From NCBI GenBank assembly GCA_049115495.1, contig JAGDZV010000011.1, positions 310,001-374,000 of the forward strand: a stretch of 64,000 nucleotides of DNA, read 5' to 3'. The notes beneath the pieces were generated by a model. That model saw only the letters and a program-made list of their open reading frames with translations. It had not been told where the DNA came from and searched no databases. Positions 25,328-32,278 of this stretch are shown piece after piece. Source of the DNA: JACPUW01 sp049115495 (GTDB lineage Bacteria; Bacteroidota; Bacteroidia; CAILMK01; JACPUW01). A program made the position numbers and the translations under genes. The first letter of the stretch is position 1. Every line of letters starts with the position of its first letter.

Positions 25328-26078
25328 AGATGGCTTTTAAAACGGGCTTGTCAAGCGAATCAATATATTCATTTAACTCTTCCATTGAACCGTTTGAAGA
25401 ATTAACAATTGCATCTGCGTAAGTAACACCCATTTTGTACAAATCAGAACAATTTGGGTTATTGAGATTAATGCCTTGTGGCATTTCGTAATCTCCATAG
25501 TTTAAATGCGAATTTTCAAAGTAGTTTTCGCCAATTGGATGATCAAAATAACTTCCATAAGTGCTGTATACTACTTTGGCATTCTTAAATACAGGCTCGT
25601 TTTTATAAACCGTTTTTGCCATGTATGGTACAAGGTTGCCCATCCATCCATGACAATGTATTATATCGGGTTCCCACCCCAATTTGGTTGCAACCTCAAT
25701 TACACCTTTATTAAAAAAGAGCGTTCTTATGTCATTATCTTCAAAAAACTCTTCTTCTTCATCATGAAAAAACATTTTTCTATGAAACAACTCTTCATTG
25801 TCTAAGAAGTAGATTTGGATTTTAGCAATGGGTAAAGAAGCCACTTTAATTATCATTGGGTTGTCTTCATCAGCAACCGTAATATTTATACCTGAAAGGC
25901 GAATTACTTCATGTAAACGATGTTTTCTTTCGTTTATCTTTCCATAGCGCGGCATAAATACGCGCACCTCCATCCCTTCTTCTTGTAATGTTTGTGGCAA
26001 CACCCTTGCAACATTGCTAATCTCAGTTAAACCCGTGTAAGGGTCCATTTCGTGGGTGATGTACAAGACTTTCAACAT
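25260..26078 (-). CDS. Glycogen/starch synthase, GT5 domain only
   Basis: I place the start at the internal ATG ending at 26078 (MLKVLYITHEM..), because residues before it do not fit the family. The resulting 272-residue protein carries the GT5 N-terminal Rossmann domain: ..LYITHEMDPYTGLTEISNVARVLP.. in place of KxGGL, ..VFMPRYG.., ..DIIHCHGWMGNLVPYMAK... It lacks the C-terminal GT5 lobe that binds ADP-glucose in classical GlgA (about 480 residues). Single-lobe versions are usual in Bacteroidota. Either it works with a partner or its role differs. It is divergent from panC and its 3' end overlaps the DUF4270 gene. Confidence 0.82.
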   Translation of the reverse strand: MLKVLYITHEMDPYTGLTEISNVARVLPQTLQEEGMEVRVFMPRYGKINERKHRLHEVIRLSGINITVADEDNPMIIKVASLPIAKIQIYFLDNEELFHRKMFFHDEEEEFFEDNDIRTLFFNKGVIEVATKLGWEPDIIHCHGWMGNLVPYMAKTVYKNEPVFKNAKVVYSTYGSYFDHPIGENYFENSHLNYGDYEMPQGINLNNPNCSDLYKMGVTYADAIVNSSNGSMEELNEYIDSLDKPVLKAIFDKENEEEYIEANKNFYHQILS

Positions 26079-26184
26079 AAATTCGCTTCTTTTTTCAGCC
26101 TTCTGGAAATTGGCGCACAAAATTAATCAATTAGCTGCAAAAGCCGAATTAACCAATAGCTTTGTGGTTGTTTTATAGGAAAAT

Positions 26185-27027
26185 ATGCATGTTGCGAGAG
26201 GTTTAAGCCAGCTTAATCAACACCTAAATTCATTTAGTTCTAAAAATAAAAGTATAGGTTTTGTGCCCACCATGGGGGCTCTACATCAAGGACACTTGCA
26301 TTTGGTGAGCCAAGCGGTTAAGCAAAATGAAATCTCTATCTGTAGTATTTATGTAAATCCTACTCAGTTTAACGACCCTAAAGATTTTGAAAAATATCCG
26401 AGAAATGATGCGCAGGATATTGAATTATTAAAGTCAACAGGTCTTGATATTGTATATTTTCCTGAATACAAGGAGCTATATCCTGATGGGAAACCAGAGC
26501 TTATTGATTATACTGATAAAGATCTATTTGGATCATTTGAAGGGGAGTTTAGGCCAGGCCACTTTCAAGGCGTGGTTACTGTGGTAATGAGATTATTTGA
26601 GCATACTAAGCCATCAAAGGCATATTTTGGCTTAAAAGACTATCAGCAATATCTTGTAATTAAAAGAGCAACTGAATTTTTTGAAAAAAAGATTGATGTA
26701 ATTGGAATTTCTACCGTTAGAAATGAACAAGGGCTTGCTTTGAGCAGTAGGAATAAAAGATTAAGCGCTCTTGATTTAGAGAAGTCTTTGGTTATTTCAA
26801 AAGCATTGCATTCCATTAAAAATGCATGGGATTTTGAAGACCTAGAAGAAATTGTACAAAAAGCTAAATTGATGATTAATGCGGCTGGGTTAGAGCTCGA
26901 ATATTTGACTGTTTGCAACAAAAACGATTTAATTGCTGTAGATAATTGGCTTAGTAAAGGAGAGCATGTAGCTGTATGTGCCGCATTTATGGGGCAAGTA
27001 AGATTAATTGATAACCTAATTTTTTAA
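26185..27027 (+). CDS. panC: Pantothenate synthetase
   Basis: This 280-residue enzyme condenses pantoate and beta-alanine with ATP, a step toward coenzyme A. Motifs: ..VPTMGALHQGHLHLV.. (the HIGH-like nucleotide-binding loop), ..VNPTQFNDPKDFEKYPR.., ..HFQGVVTVVMRLF.., ..GLKDYQQYLVIKR.. and ..ALSSRNKRLS... In most relatives panD (aspartate decarboxylase) follows directly; here the next gene, 1 bp downstream, is the flippase-like protein, so panD is missing from this locus. Confidence 0.95.
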   Translation: MHVARGLSQLNQHLNSFSSKNKSIGFVPTMGALHQGHLHLVSQAVKQNEISICSIYVNPTQFNDPKDFEKYPRNDAQDIELLKSTGLDIVYFPEYKELYPDGKPELIDYTDKDLFGSFEGEFRPGHFQGVVTVVMRLFEHTKPSKAYFGLKDYQQYLVIKRATEFFEKKIDVIGISTVRNEQGLALSSRNKRLSALDLEKSLVISKALHSIKNAWDFEDLEEIVQKAKLMINAAGLELEYLTVCNKNDLIAVDNWLSKGEHVAVCAAFMGQVRLIDNLIF

Positions 27028-27028
27028 T

Positions 27029-28024
27029 TTGAAACGCTTAGGAAATACGCTGAAATATATATTTTTTCTAGGGCTAGGTCTTGGAATATTTTTTTATGTG
27101 TATCCACTTGATGAAATTAAGGTGATTTGGCAAAAGCTAAAAGAAGCAAACTATTTCATTTTGTTGCCAATGGGTATTTTAGCTATTGCGGCGCACTATT
27201 CAAGAGGCTTAAGGTGGAAAATGTTAATTGATCCACTCGGATATCAAGTTCGTGGTTTCAGTGCTTTTAGAGGGGTAATGATTGGATACTATTTTAACAC
27301 TCTTGTGCCGAGAATGGGCGAAGTAAGCCGCTGTGTTGCGCTTAATAGAATTGATAAAGTTCCCGTTTCAAGTTCTTTAGGTACGGTGATAACCGAACGC
27401 ATTTTTGATTTGATTATGCTCGTGGTAGTGGTAGGCTCTGCCATTCTAATTCAATTTGATGTTATTGGTGATTTTGTTATTGAGAGTTTAAAGGCCAAGC
27501 TTGATTCTTCATCGGGCCTACTTTCAATTGGCACCTTATTGTTTATTCTTGGTGGAATTGGTGGTTTATTTATACTGTACTACGCATTAAAAAAACTGGG
27601 GATTCTTGATAAAATTCTGGGTCTTCTAAAACAGTTTAAAGAAGGTGTAATCTCTGTAAGAAAATTAAAAAATCCTTGGTCTTTTGTTGGGCACACATTG
27701 TTCATTTGGGCTTCTTACTTAACCACCTGTTATTTAGTTTTTTACACATATGATGAAACCGCAGCCTTAGGATTAAAAGAAGCCTTGGCTGTTTTTGCCT
27801 TAGGAACCATTGGCTTTATTGCGCCCGTTCCTGGGGGTATAGGCACATACCAAATTATGTTTGCCCTTGGTCTTTCTTTTTACCTTATTGATGAAACAAC
27901 AGCTAAGTCTGTGGCCATGATATCGTTTATGGCAAATACAGTCCTTAACCTTATAGTAGGAGCGATTATGCTAAACTTTTCACCAGAAAAACTCAAAATA
28001 GATGCACAGCAAACTGAAGGGTAA
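27029..28024 (+). CDS. Lysylphosphatidylglycerol synthase TM-type flippase-like protein
   Basis: This 331-residue integral membrane protein begins with TTG at 27029, 1 bp after the panC stop; no ATG is available there. It has about eight TM segments and the family motifs ..HYSRGLRWKMLIDPLG.., ..RMGEVSRCVALNR.., ..GTVITERIFDL.. and ..APVPGGIGTYQ... This is the membrane part of MprF-like proteins without the soluble lysyltransferase domain, so it may move a lipid or polyprenyl-linked substrate but should not lysinylate. It overlaps the next gene by 23 bp. Confidence 0.88.
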   Translation: MKRLGNTLKYIFFLGLGLGIFFYVYPLDEIKVIWQKLKEANYFILLPMGILAIAAHYSRGLRWKMLIDPLGYQVRGFSAFRGVMIGYYFNTLVPRMGEVSRCVALNRIDKVPVSSSLGTVITERIFDLIMLVVVVGSAILIQFDVIGDFVIESLKAKLDSSSGLLSIGTLLFILGGIGGLFILYYALKKLGILDKILGLLKQFKEGVISVRKLKNPWSFVGHTLFIWASYLTTCYLVFYTYDETAALGLKEALAVFALGTIGFIAPVPGGIGTYQIMFALGLSFYLIDETTAKSVAMISFMANTVLNLIVGAIMLNFSPEKLKIDAQQTEG

Positions 28025-28490
28025 AATTTGCGATTCGTATTCTGAATTGGCTGAAAGGGTAGTTGAATGGCAAAAGCATGGAGAGACGGTGGTTTTTACT
28101 AATGGCTGTTTTGATATCATTCATCCTGGCCATGTAGATTATCTTACAAGAGCAAAAGAGCTAGGTAAAAGGCTGGTAATGGGCGTAAATACAGATGCTA
28201 GCGTAAGTAAGTTAAAAGGTCCGCAAAGACCTATACAAAGTGAAGAAGCAAGACTTCAGGTGTTGGCTGCGCTCGAATGCGTTGATGCTATAGTGCTTTT
28301 TCGAGAGCAAACTCCATTCAATCTTATTTCAGCTGTTAAGCCGAACATTTTAGTAAAAGGTGGCGATTATACCATTGAAACCATTGTTGGTGCTGATATA
28401 GTAATGGAAAACGGCGGTAGAGTAGAAGTTATTCCATTCTTAGATGGCTACAGCACTTCGGCAATTGAAAAGAAGATAAAGGAAGGGTGA
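28002..28490 (+). CDS. rfaE2: D-glycero-beta-D-manno-heptose 1-phosphate adenylyltransferase
   Basis: This 162-residue nucleotidyltransferase has the cytidylyltransferase-like signature ..VFTNGCFDIIHPGHVDYL.. (with HPGH) and ..GYSTSAIEKKI near the end, where ISTT/S binds the nucleotide. It is the stand-alone equivalent of the C-terminal half of HldE and makes ADP-heptose for the LPS core. The kinase half (RfaE1/HldE-N) is not in this window. It overlaps the preceding flippase gene by 23 bp, so co-translation is likely. Alternatively it could activate another sugar-phosphate. Confidence 0.9.
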   Translation: MHSKLKGKICDSYSELAERVVEWQKHGETVVFTNGCFDIIHPGHVDYLTRAKELGKRLVMGVNTDASVSKLKGPQRPIQSEEARLQVLAALECVDAIVLFREQTPFNLISAVKPNILVKGGDYTIETIVGADIVMENGGRVEVIPFLDGYSTSAIEKKIKEG

Positions 28491-28493
28491 TAA

Positions 28494-28542
28494 GTTTAAA
28501 GTATGAAATTCAAGGTTTAAAGGGCTTCTTTGAACTTTAAAC
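28494..28542. terminator. Imperfect long hairpin between convergent genes
   Basis: Outer arms GTTTAAAGT (28494-28502) and ACTTTAAAC (28534-28542) are perfectly complementary. Inner TTCAA/TTGAA blocks extend the stem. The position between converging rfaE2 and the glycosyltransferase gene suggests a bidirectional terminator. The AT-rich stem makes this tentative. Confidence 0.4.
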
Positions 28543-29993
28543 TATTTATTCCTTTTAACTACCATAACCCCATGTCGATCTTTTTCAATCACTTTAGGGT
28601 TTAAATGTCCGTAATCTTTTGCAAGCTCTGATATTGGGCCTTCAAAATTGATGATGATGAACTTTTCGGTTTCTTTTGATTTTGAAATGAAATCACCCAC
28701 ACTTTTCTTATTGCCCAAAATGATGTTCTCATTAGCTAAAAGCGATCTGGTTTTCTGGTAGTCTTTGAAGAACTCTAAATTGTAGTGATAGCTAAAGCAT
28801 TGCAAACTCCAACTGGGATAGATGTATACAGTGGTGTTCTCTGTTTTTTCTGATTCAATTATTTCAACTAACTCTGGAACCCATTGCTTGTTGCTTGGTT
28901 TGTAATTGACCAATAAAGCCATAATACCTAAAAGAATTATGCTTGACGGAAGCCTTGTGAGTTTTGGTAGTTGTTCAAAAGTTATCGCGCAAAGAATAAA
29001 AGCTCCAATTGTTGTAAATGAGATGTATCTATCCTGAAAAACAGGAGTTTCTTGTGCTAAAACCCACATCCCAATATATACACCAGGAAACAGCAAGCCA
29101 ATAGCTAGTTGTTTTTTAAAGAATTGTGATTTTCTTGTTAACCAAAACGAAACTAGAATCAAAGCCAAAGCAAGAATTACAATTGCTGGAGCATTAAAGA
29201 ACTTTCTTAAAACATTAAAAAGCTCTTCAAAGCCAGGAGCGGCCAACCAATGGCCCCCTTCAACTTTGTCAATTAGACGGCTTTTAACAGAGATTATTTG
29301 TGGCAAATACAGAATTGAAACTGATACTAAGCTGGCGATCACCTTAAAAATCAAATTTCGATTTCTAAAAATGAAAAGAGCATGTAAAAACTGTGCAGCA
29401 ATAATTGTAGCACTGAAATAGTGGGTGTAAAGCAAAAGGGTGTTTGTGATGATCAAAGCCGCTAAAAGAATCTTACTTTTTCTTTTAGAATCGGATTCTT
29501 TATTTTCAATTGATTTATCACTTAGCCTTAAATATATGTCAAAGCTCAAAACCGTAAGAAATGCAAAAAGCGGATAAGATCTAATCTCGTGAGATAGGTA
29601 AAAGTGGTAATCAGAAAAGGTGAATAAAAGCGCAGAAAAAACACCCACAAAAAGTGAGAAGTGTTTTCTGCCAAACCAAAAAAGGGCAACTGCAGTGGCA
29701 GAGCTTAAAAGCAAAGGCACTATTCTCAATAATGTAGGGCTGTAGCCTGTAATTCTCAACCAAACCCACATTATACTCTCAAAAAGTGGTGGATGATTAT
29801 TCGCAGCAAGGTCTGCTATTAATTCTGAGTATGTTTTTTGAACCCTAAAAAGAGTAAAGGGCTCATCGTGTCCAAAATCTGGATACTCCAAAAAGAGACC
29901 TTTAAGCGTAAGATTGAGCAAGAATATTACAAGCGCCCAAATAAAGACTTGATCGTAAGGTCTTTGAAATTCATTTATATCAGTTTTAGGCAC
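28542..29993 (-). CDS. GT39/GT-C type membrane glycosyltransferase
   Basis: This 483-residue protein has about ten to eleven TM segments. The first luminal/periplasmic loop has an acidic pair (..EYPDFGHDEPFTLFR..), the catalytic-type Asp-Glu of dolichyl/polyprenyl-phosphate sugar transferases (PMT/ArnT superfamily), and ..NNHPPLFESIMWVWLRITG.. is the next conserved block. Such enzymes move a sugar from a polyprenyl phosphate to a glycan, lipid or protein outside the inner membrane. The acceptor is unknown. It is a single gene, convergent with rfaE2 and divergent from the acyl-CoA dehydrogenase gene. Confidence 0.82.
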   Translation of the reverse strand: MPKTDINEFQRPYDQVFIWALVIFLLNLTLKGLFLEYPDFGHDEPFTLFRVQKTYSELIADLAANNHPPLFESIMWVWLRITGYSPTLLRIVPLLLSSATAVALFWFGRKHFSLFVGVFSALLFTFSDYHFYLSHEIRSYPLFAFLTVLSFDIYLRLSDKSIENKESDSKRKSKILLAALIITNTLLLYTHYFSATIIAAQFLHALFIFRNRNLIFKVIASLVSVSILYLPQIISVKSRLIDKVEGGHWLAAPGFEELFNVLRKFFNAPAIVILALALILVSFWLTRKSQFFKKQLAIGLLFPGVYIGMWVLAQETPVFQDRYISFTTIGAFILCAITFEQLPKLTRLPSSIILLGIMALLVNYKPSNKQWVPELVEIIESEKTENTTVYIYPSWSLQCFSYHYNLEFFKDYQKTRSLLANENIILGNKKSVGDFISKSKETEKFIIINFEGPISELAKDYGHLNPKVIEKDRHGVMVVKRNK

Positions 29994-30006
29994 TTGCTTA
30001 GTAAGT

Positions 30007-30014
30007 TATATTTG
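30007..30014 (+). promoter_or_regulatory. -7 promoter box of the acyl-CoA dehydrogenase gene
   Basis: TATATTTG matches TAnnTTTG exactly and lies 42 bp before the ATG. A weak -33 (TTTTA, about 29984) is at the right distance. Confidence 0.5.
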
Positions 30015-30055
30015 CACCGCTTTTTAAAACTCTACAAATTAAAACAAGCAGAAGC

Positions 30056-31198
30056 ATGAATTTTGAATTGACCGAGGAACATTTAATGATCCAACAAGCG
30101 GCAAGAAACTTTGCCCAAACTGAATTATTACCGGGTGTAATTGAGCGCGATGACAAGCAAATAGTTGCTAGAGAGCAAATTAAGAAACTTGGTGAGCTTG
30201 GTTTTATGGGTATGATGGTTGACCCAAAATACAATGGTGGTGGATTAGACACAATTTCTTATGTATTGGCCATGGAAGAAATCTCTAAAATAGATGCTTC
30301 GGTTTCGGTTTGTATGTCAGTAAATAATTCATTGGTTTGTTGGGGACTTGAAACTTTTGGTAATGAAGAGCAAAAGCAGAAATATTTAACCAAATTAGCT
30401 ACTGGCGAAATGATTGGTGCTTTTTGCTTAAGCGAGCCGGAAGCAGGTTCTGATGCAACTAGCCAACGTACTACTGCTGAAGATATGGGAGACCATTACT
30501 TGGTAAACGGAACCAAAAACTGGATTACTAATGGTAATCAAGCTGATGTTTATTTAGTAATTGCGCAAACAGATAAAGAAAAAGGACACCGTGGTATAAA
30601 CGCTCTTATTGTTGAAAAGAAATGGGATGGTGTTACTGTTGGTAAAAAAGAAGATAAAATGGGTATCAGAGGTAGTGATACGCATAGCATCATGTTCCAA
30701 GATGTAAAAGTTCCAAAAGAAAACAGAATTGGCGAAGATGGATTTGGTTTCAAATTCGCAATGAAAACCCTTGATGGCGGCAGAATAGGAATTGCTTCTC
30801 AAGCTTTGGGAATTGCAAGTGGGGCTTATGAGTTGGCGCTCAAATACTCAAAAGAGCGTAAGGCTTTTGGTAAAGAAATTTACAAGCACCAAGCTATTTC
30901 TTTTAAATTGGCCGATATGGCGCTTGAAATAGAAGCTGCAAGATTACTTTGTTTGCAGGCGGCATGGTTAAAAGACAACAAGAAGCCTTATGCAAATGAA
31001 AGTGCTATGGCTAAGCTGCATGCGTCAAGAACTGCTATGAATGTTACAACTGAAGCAGTTCAAGTCCATGGCGGATATGGTTATGTAAAAGAATACCATG
31101 TGGAGCGTTTAATGCGTGATGCTAAAATTACCCAGATTTATGAAGGAACTTCTGAGATTCAGAAAGTAGTAATTGCAAGGAATATTTTGATGGACTAA
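30056..31198 (+). CDS. Acyl-CoA dehydrogenase (short-chain type)
   Basis: This 380-residue FAD enzyme oxidises acyl-CoA to enoyl-CoA. Motifs: ..GAFCLSEPEAGSDATSQRT.. and ..KNWITNG.. (FAD and substrate binding), ..RKAFGKEIYKHQAISFKLADM.., and ..QIYEGTSEIQKVVIARNIL near the C-terminus. The Glu of YEGTSE is the catalytic base of short-chain (butyryl-CoA-like) members. Chain-length preference cannot be fixed from sequence. It is monocistronic, with its own promoter box and a terminator. Confidence 0.94.
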   Translation: MNFELTEEHLMIQQAARNFAQTELLPGVIERDDKQIVAREQIKKLGELGFMGMMVDPKYNGGGLDTISYVLAMEEISKIDASVSVCMSVNNSLVCWGLETFGNEEQKQKYLTKLATGEMIGAFCLSEPEAGSDATSQRTTAEDMGDHYLVNGTKNWITNGNQADVYLVIAQTDKEKGHRGINALIVEKKWDGVTVGKKEDKMGIRGSDTHSIMFQDVKVPKENRIGEDGFGFKFAMKTLDGGRIGIASQALGIASGAYELALKYSKERKAFGKEIYKHQAISFKLADMALEIEAARLLCLQAAWLKDNKKPYANESAMAKLHASRTAMNVTTEAVQVHGGYGYVKEYHVERLMRDAKITQIYEGTSEIQKVVIARNILMD

Positions 31199-31220
31199 GG
31201 TCTGATTGAATATACATTTC

Positions 31221-31254
31221 AAAAGCCTTTTCGTTAACTCGGAAAGGCTTTTTT
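31221..31254. terminator. Bidirectional terminator after the acyl-CoA dehydrogenase gene
   Basis: This hairpin (arm AAAAGCCTTT, 10 bp plus two further pairs, loop of about eight bases) is followed by a T-run on the plus strand and preceded by A's that serve the minus strand. It ends at the stop of the convergent gene. Confidence 0.82.
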
Positions 31255-32197
31255 ATTCGTTGTACCTTTCATTATAAAGGTCTACGGCTTCACGCATATT
31301 GTCTCTATAAGCTTTTGAAGCCAGAAGGGCCAATATTGCAGAGCCTGAGCCAAACATTATGTAGTTGCCTTTAAATTCATCTTGGACTGTAACATAATCA
31401 TAAATAGGATATGCTACCAATCCACTGGCTAAAAGAGATAGTCCTGTGCTTGCCCAAAAATTTTTGCGGTTCTTATTTATTAGTTCGTTAATGTCATTGT
31501 CATCAACATTTTTTAAAATACCAAGGGCTTTTTTTCTACTAATCTTTTTTTCATTTAACAGGTACTTGAAACCATTATAGTCAAGCTCTCCAATAGGCAA
31601 TACGTCAATTCTATTTAAAGGAATAACATTGTCAATAAGATCTTTTTTACTTAACCAAGCATTGTTTTCGCCTTCGGTCCCTGGTTGTGTTAAAAACTCA
31701 TGAAATGCAGTTCTAACCAATAATTCAAGTTCGGAAGAAAGTGCGCTGGTGACATCAGCATTTGGCTTTTCACTTTTAGCGCTTACTACTTTAATCAATT
31801 TATATCTATTGTGTTTTTTCAAATAGAAATGTAGGTCAATATTTGATTTGGCAATCTCAATGGCTCCAAGTGGTTCTTCTGTTATTTCCAACGATTTTAT
31901 CACTACGCTTACATCTTCTGCTGTAGTTGAATAATCAACTACCGAATTGATGAAGGAAGCGATATATGTTGATGCTTGTGTTGGGAAGTTGATTAGCTGA
32001 TGATCTTTGCTGTTGTAATTTTCTTTTAATAAGCCAAGTTTAGTGGTGTCTTTTCTAGCATCTATAAACTCTACAAACCTGAATTTGGAATTTGAGTACA
32101 AAACAGAATCGCCAGTAAGGGTTACCAAATGAGTTTGAACTTGTGCGTTTGAAAATACAAACGTTCCAATAAAGGCAAGTATGAGTAGTATTCTCAT
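31253..32197 (-). CDS. Secreted protein of unknown function
   Basis: This 314-residue protein has a Sec signal peptide (..ILAFIGTFVFSNAQ, cut after A-Q). The mature N-terminal region is mixed alpha/beta (..YIASFINSVVDYS.., ..LDLHFYLKKHNRYK-like). The C-terminal third is helical, with a hydrophobic stretch ..FWASTGLSLLASGLVAYPIYDYV.. and ..GSGSAILALLASKAY.. that could be one or two TM segments or a hairpin. I recognise no family. It is 81 bp downstream of polA in the same direction; no functional tie is evident. Confidence 0.7.
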   Translation of the reverse strand: MRILLILAFIGTFVFSNAQVQTHLVTLTGDSVLYSNSKFRFVEFIDARKDTTKLGLLKENYNSKDHQLINFPTQASTYIASFINSVVDYSTTAEDVSVVIKSLEITEEPLGAIEIAKSNIDLHFYLKKHNRYKLIKVVSAKSEKPNADVTSALSSELELLVRTAFHEFLTQPGTEGENNAWLSKKDLIDNVIPLNRIDVLPIGELDYNGFKYLLNEKKISRKKALGILKNVDDNDINELINKNRKNFWASTGLSLLASGLVAYPIYDYVTVQDEFKGNYIMFGSGSAILALLASKAYRDNMREAVDLYNERYNE

Positions 32198-32278
32198 TTG
32201 GTTGAATAAAAAGATTTTATGGTCGTAAAACTAAAACACTTTAATGCACAACAAGTTGCTCAAATTTCGAGCCAATAA

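Noticed and set aside
25260..26078. Glycogen synthase as a truncated pseudogene
   Set aside because: It lacks the second GT5 lobe, but short single-lobe versions are common in this phylum, and the frame is intact with conserved motifs.
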